Assembly: GCA_023382975.1 (NCBI GenBank)
Contig: JAHDXO010000002.1
Coordinates: 23,434 to 87,433, forward strand
Length of the DNA: 64,000 bases
Direction: 5' to 3'
Source of the DNA: Pirellulaceae bacterium
Lineage (GTDB): Bacteria > Planctomycetota > Planctomycetia > Pirellulales > Pirellulaceae
A program made the translations under genes and the position numbers. This document shows positions 23,548-32,505 of this stretch, piece after piece (the first letter of the stretch is position 1; the number at the start of each line of letters is the position of its first letter). Below the pieces are notes generated by a model, which saw only the letters and a list, made by a program, of their open reading frames with translations, did no database searches and had not been told where the DNA came from.

Positions 23548-24174
23548 TCAAAAGTCCTCGTCATCGTCCTCGGACACGAATTCTTGGGCGACCAAGTCCC
23601 GCCACGCGGAAAGGGCCGCTTCCGAACCGGCGCCGCGGAGCAAGTCGAAAACAGGCCCCTGCTCCCGCTTCAATTCCGGAAAGGTCAAGAGCAACCGCCG
23701 AAGATCTGCGGCATCGGTCATCCCCTTGGCCGTGTTCAGGCGGCTGACCATGCTCAACACTTTGCGGCTGATCAATTCGGGCGGTGTCAGCACGAGCACC
23801 TCTTCCAATCGATTGCAGTCCGGAATCCGGTCGACGCCGCGCAGATCGACAAGATGACGATTCTTGGGTTGGCGCACCTGGTAGATACGGTATCCGGCAC
23901 CCCCAGCCGCTTCGCGGACACGCACTGCGATGTGAAACCGTTCGTGCAGATGCGAACGCAACTGCTCGGCGAGTTCCGCAGCACCGACACACAGGATATC
24001 GACGTCCTGAGTCATCCGCGGCTGTTCGACATAGGCATTGACCGCTTGTGCGCCGAACACGGCCGCATCGTCGCGGCCTCGCAGGAAGTCGAACACCGCT
24101 TCATGGATGCTAGCCAGCGATACCGTTTCGCGCATCACGAATTCCCGGAATGTGAGAGAGCCTTCGCCGAACAT
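23548..24174 (-). CDS. Nucleotidyltransferase of the AbiEii/MNT type
   Basis: A 208-residue protein with a minimal nucleotidyltransferase core: AAVFGAQAVNAYVEQPRMTQD followed at once by VDIL, the G-x-x-A...R-x-T-x-D-x-D pattern. Further matches are VDLRGVDRIP and LEEVLVLTPPELISRKVLSM. Relatives include AbiEii-like toxins and many predicted nucleotidyltransferases; no AbiEi-type antitoxin gene is adjacent, so a toxin role is not claimed. The C-terminus is a short acidic tail. The ATG at 24174 has GAGG at good spacing; a longer form from 24255 would share its CATG with the opposite gene's start. Confidence 0.75.
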   Translation of the reverse strand: MFGEGSLTFREFVMRETVSLASIHEAVFDFLRGRDDAAVFGAQAVNAYVEQPRMTQDVDILCVGAAELAEQLRSHLHERFHIAVRVREAAGGAGYRIYQVRQPKNRHLVDLRGVDRIPDCNRLEEVLVLTPPELISRKVLSMVSRLNTAKGMTDAADLRRLLLTFPELKREQGPVFDLLRGAGSEAALSAWRDLVAQEFVSEDDDEDF

Positions 24175-24253
24175 GATTGCCTCGCCGTTATCCCCAACTT
24201 GTACCTTGCGGGCTGTCAATTTATCGTACAGGGAACCGAACGGAAAGGCGACC

Positions 24254-27200
24254 ATGTCCCGGCGACGATGGAACTTCAGTGTCCTGCAACTGCTGCTGCT
24301 GACCGCCCTGTGCGGCCTGTGCGCCGGCGTCGTCGCCATGTCGCGGCAGACGGCCGCCAACGCCTATTTGGAAAACCTGTTGTTCTCCCCCGACGGACAA
24401 TGGCTGGCCGCATGTTACCACGGCGGCCGCGTGCGTGTTTGGGATGTGCATCGGAGACGTGTTCACTCAAGCCCGTCGCCCTTGGCCAGCGATTCGCATT
24501 ACGTTGATTTCAGCGGGGCAGGTTTCGTCGATGGAGACACGCTGGCCGTGTTGCGCTGCGACTACGATGGACAAGGCCGTCGGGAACTGGTGCTGTGGGA
24601 TGTTCAGCAAAACAAACTGAAGACGACGATTCCGACGGTACCTTGGGTGTACCGATATTGCGTTTCGCCAGCAGGCAAGGTGGTGACGGTCCATGGGGAA
24701 CAGCCGTCGGCGGCGTGGGGTCCAAATACGATCGTGATTCAGGATCTTTCCAGCGGCCAGACCGATTCCGTCGTGAAACCCGATTGCTACTTCAATCAAT
24801 TGCTGCTTTCTTCGGACGGCAAGACGCTTGTTGCGCGAGTGGCGCGTCGTGGTTCCGATGGAATCGTCGCCTTTCACTTGAACATCAGGGACATTTCCGA
24901 TAACTCGAAGCGTTCCCCCAAGACGCCAATCGATGGCTACGTACTGGCGATCTCCGACAATGGAGAACGAGTGTGTATCTTGAACGCGGGCGACGGTTCA
25001 TCCGCAATATGGGACTTGGAGACCGGCAACCAAATCAGCGAGTTTCATTGTACCGGCTATCTTCCCACGACGGTTGAATTCTCTCCGGACGGCGACCGGT
25101 TGATCACTTGCTATTCCGAGACCCAAGTGCGGGATGTCGCCAACGGGATGGAGGCCACAGGCTTTGCCGGTTCTGATCTGGCAAGCCAACAGCAAGTGTA
25201 CATTGCCCGTTATTCTCCCGACGGCCGCTGGATCGCGACCGGTTCGGATCGCATGATCTCGCTGTGGGACGCGAAGACGTTTGCCCATGTCGCCGATCTG
25301 TACCGTGACCGACGGGGGTGGGCTGGCCTCGCGTACATTTTCGGCTTTCTGGCGTGGGCCACGGCCTGGGGTTGGCTGGCGCGGCGGCAGCGGGCGCGGG
25401 ACAAGGACCGTGTCGAGCAACCGACCGAGGCAACCGCGCGGCCGCTTCCCAGGATCGTCCGTGCCGGGCTTCAGCCGCGCCAGACCTGGTTGCGGCTGCT
25501 GCTGATCGCGGTGGGAGTCGGTCTCGCCTTGGCCTGGGTGTTCGCCGACGGTGTGCAGCGGCAATTCGGCTGGAGCTATCCGGCCACGCTGCTCGCGCTC
25601 GTGCCGATATGTGCCGTCGCATTCCTTACGGCGGTGATTGGACTGGTCCTGGGCTCGAACATCATCCCGGCGACGATCCGACGTTGGCGAGGCGTTCCCT
25701 TCGCGGCGGCGATCACGCGGGCCGAACGAGCGGCGGGCATGCCGGCCCGACGCATGCAACTGGGGCCGGTCACGGCCTGCTTTTTCGGCCAATCGCATTT
25801 GGAAGCCACGTTGGCCGAGGATTTCGACGTCGCACGGCGACGCTTCGCAGCGTTGTTCGGAACGTCGGTCGAGTTGCGGCGGCCATTGACCGTACTGGTC
25901 TTCGAACGCTCCGATTGGTACGACGCGCATCTGGACGGCCACCTGCCGATGGCCGGCGTGTACTGGATGGGAATCGACCGCCAGATCACGATCTGCGAGG
26001 AAACGTGCCTGCGCTGGCTGACCGAGCCGCGCTGGATCTGGCGGCAATTGCTGGCGCGTTATCTCTTCGAGCAGCATAAGGGATTTCCGCCGTCGTCGGG
26101 ACTGGCGGGGATTCTGTCGTGTTCGCTGCTGCTGGACTTGGACGAACATCTGCCGCAGCGAGTGCATAGCCGGCTGCAAGCGATGTTGCGCCGCGGCGAT
26201 CCGGTCGGGACGTTCGATGCGCTGAACTGGAACGACCGCCAGTTGATCTCCGCCGCGCTCGATCAGCAGAATCGAGAGTCCTTTCTGACGATGGCCGCCT
26301 ATTCGACTCAGAGTCTGTCCTTGGCGGAATTCCTGTTGGGCGACGCGGCGGGCGAACGCGCGGAGCGTTTTCAACGCCTGGTGCGCCAGTGGCAGCGGCG
26401 CGATTCACTGCCAGATCGCCTGCAACATCACTTCAGCCTGGACGCGGATACCTTGCAGCAGTGGCCCGCGGGCGCCGAACGCGGGTCGAAACCCGCCGAC
26501 CACTCGAGCAGGAATACGGAGGCATTTCAACAGGCTTGGCGGCAGTGGATTCTGGATCATCCGACCCAGCCGTGCGGACGTCCCATGCCGCGGATCGAGC
26601 GTTATTTCCAAACTCGCATGTTGCCGCTGATCCTCGACCGCAGTGCTTCGCTGTCAGATCGCGCGCTCGCGATTCGTCACTTGGGCTTGGATGGCTACGA
26701 ATTGGGCATCGACGCGCTGATCGAACTGTTGCAGGACAGCCAGTCGGCCAGACTGCGCCCCGACGTGATCTGGACGCTGGAATCGATCTCCGGCCGGTTG
26801 CACGGCAGCGACGCGGCGGCTTGGCAGCAGTGGTGGAACGAGCGTCGTGAGCAGATCTTTGGCGCGCCGCCCGCTGGATCGACGGAAGACGAGGCCGACG
26901 TGTTCGTGGCGGCGCTGGCCGATGATGACCGGCAACCGGTGACGGCGGAACTGGTAGACGAACCGTTGACGGCGGTGAAGGTTGAAGACAGTAAAGAGCC
27001 GAGGGAAGACGACGATCCGCCCCGAGATGGCGAGCGAGGTGGGCGAGCCAAGGATGATGGGGGAAAGGTCGGAATTCTCACGAATTCGGCCACGGAGGAT
27101 GTCGGAATTCTCGCGAATTCGGCCACGGAGGAGGTCGGAATTCTCACGAATTCCGCTACGGAGAATGTGGTGCCGCCCATGCGACTCAGGACAGTTCGGA

Positions 27201-27388
27201 TTCTGTTGGGGATCGGCGGGCTGATCGCCGTTGTGTGGTCGGTATACGTGACGCTGTACCTGGGCGAAGAACTGGCGTTCGTGAGTGTGCTGGGCATGCT
27301 GGCCGGCGTGTACGCCATGACTCGCTGGACGGGCGCCGAAACACATGGCTTGACCGCCGCCGCGCGATTGCTGGCATCGCGCTGCTGA
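24254..27388 (+). CDS. Large membrane protein with WD40-like propeller, degenerate peptidase-like region and inserted repeats
   Basis: A 1044-residue protein. After an N-terminal membrane anchor (VLQLLLLTALCGLCAGVVA) comes a WD40-like propeller with blocks such as LLFSPDGQWLAACY, VEFSPDGDRLITCY and ARYSPDGRWIATGS. Transmembrane helices follow at about residues 355-380 and 415-475. A soluble region around 515-790 looks like a peptidase-MA-type domain (LTVLVFERSDWYDAHL; WIWRQLLARYLFEQHKG), but no HExxH is seen. A HEAT-like stretch follows, then three 11-residue repeats (939-971, VGILTNSATED type) from inserted DNA, and a membrane helix pair. The end appears frameshifted: a third frame continues the membrane domain to 27471. 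ATG 24254 has AAAGG upstream. Function unknown. Confidence 0.7.
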   Translation: MSRRRWNFSVLQLLLLTALCGLCAGVVAMSRQTAANAYLENLLFSPDGQWLAACYHGGRVRVWDVHRRRVHSSPSPLASDSHYVDFSGAGFVDGDTLAVLRCDYDGQGRRELVLWDVQQNKLKTTIPTVPWVYRYCVSPAGKVVTVHGEQPSAAWGPNTIVIQDLSSGQTDSVVKPDCYFNQLLLSSDGKTLVARVARRGSDGIVAFHLNIRDISDNSKRSPKTPIDGYVLAISDNGERVCILNAGDGSSAIWDLETGNQISEFHCTGYLPTTVEFSPDGDRLITCYSETQVRDVANGMEATGFAGSDLASQQQVYIARYSPDGRWIATGSDRMISLWDAKTFAHVADLYRDRRGWAGLAYIFGFLAWATAWGWLARRQRARDKDRVEQPTEATARPLPRIVRAGLQPRQTWLRLLLIAVGVGLALAWVFADGVQRQFGWSYPATLLALVPICAVAFLTAVIGLVLGSNIIPATIRRWRGVPFAAAITRAERAAGMPARRMQLGPVTACFFGQSHLEATLAEDFDVARRRFAALFGTSVELRRPLTVLVFERSDWYDAHLDGHLPMAGVYWMGIDRQITICEETCLRWLTEPRWIWRQLLARYLFEQHKGFPPSSGLAGILSCSLLLDLDEHLPQRVHSRLQAMLRRGDPVGTFDALNWNDRQLISAALDQQNRESFLTMAAYSTQSLSLAEFLLGDAAGERAERFQRLVRQWQRRDSLPDRLQHHFSLDADTLQQWPAGAERGSKPADHSSRNTEAFQQAWRQWILDHPTQPCGRPMPRIERYFQTRMLPLILDRSASLSDRALAIRHLGLDGYELGIDALIELLQDSQSARLRPDVIWTLESISGRLHGSDAAAWQQWWNERREQIFGAPPAGSTEDEADVFVAALADDDRQPVTAELVDEPLTAVKVEDSKEPREDDDPPRDGERGGRAKDDGGKVGILTNSATEDVGILANSATEEVGILTNSATENVVPPMRLRTVRILLGIGGLIAVVWSVYVTLYLGEELAFVSVLGMLAGVYAMTRWTGAETHGLTAAARLLASRC
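27068..27166 (+). repeat. Three tandem 33-bp in-frame repeats built on a GAATTC palindrome
   Basis: Three consecutive units start at 27068, 27101 and 27134, each with GGAATTCTCACGAATTC or a one-base variant, then GGCCACGGAG. Each unit encodes 11 residues (VGILTNSATED, VGILANSATEE, VGILTNSATEN). The core TCCGAATTCTCACGAATTCG also occurs in non-coding DNA at 49829-49852 and, as an inverted pair, at 55402-55488. Confidence 0.85.
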
Positions 27389-27471
27389 ATGTGCCGAGTT
27401 GTCTGATCGGAGCCATCGCTGCCTGGAAACTCCGACATCCTCAGGTCCGCCAATATCTGCGGAAACCGTGA
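27364..27471 (+). other. Out-of-frame continuation of the preceding membrane protein
   Basis: In the frame ending with TGA at 27469-27471 the sequence reads AIAGIALLNVPSCLIGA then WKLRHPQVRQYL, a typical last membrane helix and tail of small planctomycete membrane domains (which often end with a DPEV...YF-like motif). The annotated gene shifts away from it in the run GCCGCCGCGCG at about 27353-27365 and stops at 27388. A one-base indel or a sequence error there would explain both. Confidence 0.5.
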
Positions 27472-27505
27472 AGGGTTAGCGTCCCGGCCCAACGCTTCGG
27501 CTTCA

Positions 27506-29008
27506 TCATTCGTTGGACTGTGCCGGTGGGCGGAGCGAACGCCAGCCGGCGTGGAGCAAGGTGGCCAGTTCTTTCTGTGGCTCGGCCGTTGCCGGATGGT
27601 CGGCGAGATTGATCGTTTCCCAGGGATCTTGCTTCAGATCGTACAGTTCCTTGATCAGTTCGCCCCGGTGTTGCCATTCGGTGTATCGATAGTCTTTGGT
27701 GCGCAACGAATGGTAGCCGCCGTCATTGCCGAAAACGGTCAACGCGCCTTTCTTCCAAGGCTGGTCGGGTTGCCGCAGCAAGGGTACAAAGCTGGTGCCT
27801 TCCAGACTGGCGGGAAGATCGATGCCGGCCAGCTCACCCAACGTCGGCAGCACATCGACCAATTCGACGATCTCGCGGCACACCGCGCCTCGCGGTGTCA
27901 TGCCGGGAACCCGCACGATCAGGGGAACGCGAGTGGACTGTTCAAACAGCGTGTACTTCGACCAGTGACCATGTTCGCCGAGATGGAATCCATGGTCGGC
28001 GAAAAAGATCACGATCGTGTTGTGGGCCAATCCCGAACGCTCCAACGCGTCGAAGACCATGCCGAGTTGCGTATCCAGGAAGGTGACGCAAGCGTAGTAC
28101 GCCGCGATCGCTTCGCGAGTTTCCCGCGGTGTGGGTTTCCGCGTCATGAAGATGTCCGCGCTGTTTCCGAAGCGAACGGCAAGATCGGGAACTCCCCGAT
28201 CCAGCTCGCGCGGCGCTTGAGGCATCGGAATCTTGTCCGGATCGTACAGGTCCAGGTACTTTTTCGGACAGATGAGCGGCGTGTGAGGTCGCGAGGAACC
28301 GACGGACAGGAAGAAGTGCCGCTGGTTGGCGGCGAACTCGTTCAACAAGGCGGTCGCGATCCGTGCGATCCGCCCGTCGGGCTCGTGCTCGTCCGTCAAA
28401 CCCGAATCGCCGTAACGATCGGAGCGGCGCTGGCGGTACTCGTTGTATTCCTTCGTTCCTTTCTTTGGCGCCGGGCTGAAGTCGGCGGTTCTCGGAACCG
28501 GCGGAAAGGTGAGAATCGGGTCCGGTCCTTGCCATCCCGGCGGCTTGCTCTGCAGTTCGATCCGATCGAACGCTCGCATGTCCTCGTGGTTCATGTTGCC
28601 GCCGTCGTGGAACAGCTTGCCGACGTTCGCCGTGTAGAAGCCGGCCCCCTTGAACCATTGAGGCAAGCTTCTGGTGCCCGGCGGTAGCTTTTCGCGCGAG
28701 TTGTCTGAGTTGGAGAGCACGCCGGTTGAGTGTGGACGCAAACCCGTCAGGAACGACGAACGCGAAGGGTTGCAGCAGACGTACTGGCAGTAGGCCAGAT
28801 CGAAGCGAACGCCTTCCGCTGCCAGACGGTCGACGTTCGGCGTCTTGCAGATCGGATTGCCGTAGCAGCCGAACACGTCCGCCCGGCAATCCTCGATGTC
28901 AATCATCAAGACATTCATCTTGGCTGTATCGGCGGCACGTGCGGAACCCGCAACCGTCGTCGTCACGATGAACACCAGACTCCAAGCCATAATTGGATAC
29001 CTACGCAT
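27506..29008 (-). CDS. Exported sulfatase, iduronate-2-sulfatase-like
   Basis: A 500-residue arylsulfatase-family enzyme with a signal peptide (MAWSLVFIVTTTVAGSARA). The active-site motif is C-x-P-S-R at 79-83 (CNPSR), where Cys79 would be converted to formylglycine by a maturase encoded elsewhere. The following SSFLTGLRP, the KLFHDGG block, DHGFHLGEHGHWSKYTLFE and a C-terminal TKDYRYTEW segment fit the iduronate-2-sulfatase subgroup. The usual N-terminal metal-binding Asp-Asp pair reads Glu39-Asp40, a mild variation. Planctomycetes carry many such enzymes to strip sulfate from algal polysaccharides. ATG 29008 has an excellent GAGGTGAG ribosome site. Confidence 0.92.
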   Translation of the reverse strand: MRRYPIMAWSLVFIVTTTVAGSARAADTAKMNVLMIDIEDCRADVFGCYGNPICKTPNVDRLAAEGVRFDLAYCQYVCCNPSRSSFLTGLRPHSTGVLSNSDNSREKLPPGTRSLPQWFKGAGFYTANVGKLFHDGGNMNHEDMRAFDRIELQSKPPGWQGPDPILTFPPVPRTADFSPAPKKGTKEYNEYRQRRSDRYGDSGLTDEHEPDGRIARIATALLNEFAANQRHFFLSVGSSRPHTPLICPKKYLDLYDPDKIPMPQAPRELDRGVPDLAVRFGNSADIFMTRKPTPRETREAIAAYYACVTFLDTQLGMVFDALERSGLAHNTIVIFFADHGFHLGEHGHWSKYTLFEQSTRVPLIVRVPGMTPRGAVCREIVELVDVLPTLGELAGIDLPASLEGTSFVPLLRQPDQPWKKGALTVFGNDGGYHSLRTKDYRYTEWQHRGELIKELYDLKQDPWETINLADHPATAEPQKELATLLHAGWRSLRPPAQSNE

Positions 29009-29119
29009 TCTCACCTCAACAGTTCTTCGGTTTGCCTTGAACAACACCACTATGCACTCACGCCATTCGGGGACCGTGCAGGTCGCGATGCCCGTGCCGT
29101 CACTTCGCTACTGCCGTTA

Positions 29120-32100
29120 TCAATCGCCCACGAGGCAGGCAACCTGTCCGCTCTCCTGCGCGAGGAACAGCCTCCCTTCCGCGGCTGCCAGGCCATCGAA
29201 TACGGGCGGGCTGTTCAGGGGGATTCGAGCTTGGACGCTGCCGTCGGCTGTCGAAGCGGCAAGCAGCATGCCGGTGTCGGAGACTCGGGGCATTCCGGAC
29301 CGTTCGCCTCCTTCGACCGGGGAACCGGCGACGAACAGCAGATGGCCCGCTCGCACCACCGCTCGAACATGCACCGGCAGAGTAACGCTCCAACCTGCCT
29401 TCCCGGCTTGTCGCGGCGCGGCGAACAACCGGTACGGACCGTCCTCCAGTTGATTCGACCAGTGGACCGTCGACCTGCCGTAGCCGTACACGGTTTGGTC
29501 ATCGAAGACCAGCAGTCGGCCGTAGACCAAGTCCCGCGCGCGGCTGCTGCAACCGGTTGCCAGCGAGGATTTCGTACCGAAGATCCAGTACGAACGGTGC
29601 GACCAGGCATCGTCCAGCATACCGGTCACCGCGAACAGATGCGGATTGCCGTCGTGGCGGACCATCCGCGTCCCGTCGAATGCGGACTCCTGCAAATACA
29701 CGTGTTCGTCGTCGCTCGACAAGATGTCATTGCGCGAACCGGGCATGGTGTTGGCATCGTACTGCTCCGGTTGGCGGCCGGTTTCCCGGTCGGGGCTGAA
29801 GACGGCGCTCCGCGACAGCAGTGTGCCGGTTCTCGGATCGATTCTCAAGACATCGAGCCCGCTGTCCAAGTACGACGAACGTCCGGCCGTTGCGTACAGG
29901 GCGCCGTCTCGCAGCAACACGCTGCCGTGGCACGGCGCCACCGATTCCAATTGGCCGTCCGCGGGCACTCGCCGATCGTTGCGAGCAGCCAGCAAACGCC
30001 ACGCCAACCGCCCGTCCGCAACGGCGACACTGTACACGTATCCGTCGCGGGCGCCGAACAGCGCGCGGCCTCCGGCGATCGTTGGCGGAGAATCGATGCG
30101 GGCGCCAGCCATGGCGTTCCAAGCCGGCTGACCGGACGCCGAATCCAAGGCACACACGCGGTGGGCATCGACGTCGGCTACGAACACCTTGCCTTCGGCC
30201 ACGGTCAGCGCGCTCAATCGGCCCCCAACCGCCGTCTGCCACGCGATCCTCAACGCCGCGGGCAGGGCCATGTCCGTGGAACCGCTCCGCGCGGCGTCGC
30301 ACCGATAGGTCGACCAAGCGTCCGCTGGCGGAGAAGCCGCGTCATCCAACGTCGCGTCGTAGGCAGGTCCGCGCTGCGGTTCCGGCTCCGCCGCGGGCAG
30401 TTCCGCGTCGGCCAAATTCCTCGCCGCCAGCGCGAAGAAGCCGGTTGTCTTGACCATTGTGTAGCAGCCGCAGGCGTGGGGCGGAGCGTACAGCAGTCCG
30501 TTGCTCGGCATCACACCATACTTACAGACGCCGCGCACCCAACTGTTCCAGAGCACTTCGCCCGATTGGAGGTCGATGAACTCGGTGCCGCGCCGCCCGC
30601 CGAGGATGTAACGGTCGGTGGCCTTGTTCGAGTAGCAGCGGTGGTGATGGCCCGGGTTGTCCGGTTCGACCTGCATCAGCACCTTGCCGGTTCGCAGATC
30701 TCGCTGCACGGCGAAATACGGTCCCCAACTCGGTCCCGTGTGCTGACGGCCCGTGTCGTACGGCTTGAATCCCCCGATCCACAACGAATCGTCCACCACG
30801 AAGGCGTCCAGAATCGAACTCAGCAGCGGCTTCTGCTGCCAGAGTTCTTCGCCCGTTGCCAGCGACCGTGCCTCGATGGCCGTGTTGCCTGCACAGATCA
30901 CGTACTCGCCGGACACCAACCGCAGAGGGGCCGCTGACTTCGACCATTGCTCGTCGCCCGTCCGCAGATCGACGCACACAATCTGCGTCCCTTTCTGATA
31001 GAGGGCGTGGTCCGCCGCCGCTCGCAACGACAACTCGCGGTAGCCGTCGATGCCGCCGGGACCGGTGCGCCACAGCGTCCGGCCCGAGCTGGCGTCGATG
31101 GCGTGGATCGATTGCTGGCCCGACGATTCGATCTTTCGCAGCCGCTGCACGAAACGCTCGATCGTATCGCGCTTGTCCAGGTCGGGCTGTTGCAGTCCCT
31201 GGGTTTCCGTCCACTCGCCCCATTCCCTCAGCTCCGCGATCCGTTGGTCCGTCACGCTCCGCACCATCGTTAGCAGAACGCCGTCGTGGACGATCAACTC
31301 CTCAGCCCCCAGCGTGTCGTCGTAGGTTTGAACGGCCTGGCCCGTCGCGGCGTCGATGGCCGTCAGCGGAGCGTGCAGGCCGAGGGTGACGTAGACGCGG
31401 TCGCCCACGGCCACCAGTCTGCGTTGCAGATGGCGCGGCGTGCTGCCCCAGCCGACGAAGTGCGGAAACCACTGGCCGATCGGCTGCTTCCAAAGCAAGG
31501 TTCCGTTGAACGCATCGCGCGCCACCAACTGCCAATCGGGCGGAGCACGCAGGGCGCCGACCTCCGCGTCGTCCTGGATATAGTAGATCCGTCCACCGGA
31601 CGACACGACACAGTAGATCCCTGGTACATGTTCGTGGCTGCGGGTGTACCGCGGCCCGGCGATCCACTGCACGCGTCCGGGCGGCCCGACCACTTCGTCG
31701 CGGGCCACGGGATTGCCGCTGGCGTCGTACAGGGAATGCGTCCATTCGTCGATGTTTTCCGGGCGTGGCTTGACCATCTTGTCGGTGATCTCGGTTCCAT
31801 CGTCCGAGGTGAAGATCGCTGCACCGCCCGGGCAAAGAACTCGCAGAAGTTCTGCTCTCGCGACGCTCGCCGAATCGCTGACGACAAGCAGATTCACGAG
31901 GTTGTCCGCGTACGGCAGTCGCTGGCCGTCGTACGAATCGACCGATGCCCGGCCGTATCGCCCGAGCTGGTGCAGATGCTCGCGAGCGGTCTGGACTCGC
32001 GCTGCGTCTGTGTCCAATCCATGTACTAGGCCGTTGCCGGGCGCCGCCAACGCGGCGGTCACACGTCCGTCGCCGCAGCCCAGATGGACGATCACTCCGC

Positions 32101-32230
32101 CCTGGAAACCGGTCGCGTCGAGCAGGCCGGAAAGACCATGCGGCTGCGCATCGGCGCCTCGCACGTCTGGCGACATCAAGGCAAGCAGTCCGACGATAGG
32201 GAGACAGCGAACGACGGTGGCCTGGATCAT
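29120..32230 (-). CDS. Exported fusion of a methyltransferase-like domain and a PQQ-type beta-propeller
   Basis: A 1036-residue protein. A signal peptide (VRCLPIVGLLALMSPDVRG) is followed at residues ~40-160 by a Rossmann methyltransferase-like domain (VIVHLGCGDGRVTAALAA; GLDTDAARVQTAREHL; LRVLCPGGAAIFTSDDG). The rest, from ~200, is a PQQ-like propeller with repeats such as DAFNGTLLWKQPIGQW, DAATGQAVQTYDD, DASSGRTLWRTG, DLRTGDEQWSKS and LATGEELWQQKP. Such propellers bind PQQ or act as scaffolds. Fusion to a SAM-binding fold outside the cytoplasm is odd, and the methyltransferase part may be a non-enzymatic fold. It lies upstream of the sulfatase on the same strand with 111 bases between. Confidence 0.85.
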   Translation of the reverse strand: MIQATVVRCLPIVGLLALMSPDVRGADAQPHGLSGLLDATGFQGGVIVHLGCGDGRVTAALAAPGNGLVHGLDTDAARVQTAREHLHQLGRYGRASVDSYDGQRLPYADNLVNLLVVSDSASVARAELLRVLCPGGAAIFTSDDGTEITDKMVKPRPENIDEWTHSLYDASGNPVARDEVVGPPGRVQWIAGPRYTRSHEHVPGIYCVVSSGGRIYYIQDDAEVGALRAPPDWQLVARDAFNGTLLWKQPIGQWFPHFVGWGSTPRHLQRRLVAVGDRVYVTLGLHAPLTAIDAATGQAVQTYDDTLGAEELIVHDGVLLTMVRSVTDQRIAELREWGEWTETQGLQQPDLDKRDTIERFVQRLRKIESSGQQSIHAIDASSGRTLWRTGPGGIDGYRELSLRAAADHALYQKGTQIVCVDLRTGDEQWSKSAAPLRLVSGEYVICAGNTAIEARSLATGEELWQQKPLLSSILDAFVVDDSLWIGGFKPYDTGRQHTGPSWGPYFAVQRDLRTGKVLMQVEPDNPGHHHRCYSNKATDRYILGGRRGTEFIDLQSGEVLWNSWVRGVCKYGVMPSNGLLYAPPHACGCYTMVKTTGFFALAARNLADAELPAAEPEPQRGPAYDATLDDAASPPADAWSTYRCDAARSGSTDMALPAALRIAWQTAVGGRLSALTVAEGKVFVADVDAHRVCALDSASGQPAWNAMAGARIDSPPTIAGGRALFGARDGYVYSVAVADGRLAWRLLAARNDRRVPADGQLESVAPCHGSVLLRDGALYATAGRSSYLDSGLDVLRIDPRTGTLLSRSAVFSPDRETGRQPEQYDANTMPGSRNDILSSDDEHVYLQESAFDGTRMVRHDGNPHLFAVTGMLDDAWSHRSYWIFGTKSSLATGCSSRARDLVYGRLLVFDDQTVYGYGRSTVHWSNQLEDGPYRLFAAPRQAGKAGWSVTLPVHVRAVVRAGHLLFVAGSPVEGGERSGMPRVSDTGMLLAASTADGSVQARIPLNSPPVFDGLAAAEGRLFLAQESGQVACLVGD

Positions 32231-32505
32231 GACGCGTACACTCCTGCGGGAATGAAGGTTCCATCTGCGGCGAGAAAACGGGGCTGGCACGGGACGTCCA
32301 TGCTCCGGAGCCAAACACGTTTCGGCGCAATCAGCGTGAGTCTACGCCTGTCTCCCGTATCGCGTCAACAAGCCGTTCCACGGTGCGGACCTTTCCCCGC
32401 GCCAGCGGGCGAGAGGCACGGCGCGTTGACAAGCTGCCAAGGCAACTCCACACTGAGGGCGTCGGATTCCGAGCCAAATCTACCCGAGCGACAAGCGAGA
32501 CGATC

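Noticed and set aside
23548-24360. AbiE-type toxin-antitoxin system
   Set aside because: The nucleotidyltransferase motif is present but no AbiEi-like antitoxin gene is adjacent; the neighbour is a zincin.
27068-27166. CRISPR-like spacing of three 33-bp repeats
   Set aside because: The units are directly adjacent with no spacers and encode an in-frame peptide; they belong to a dispersed palindromic repeat.
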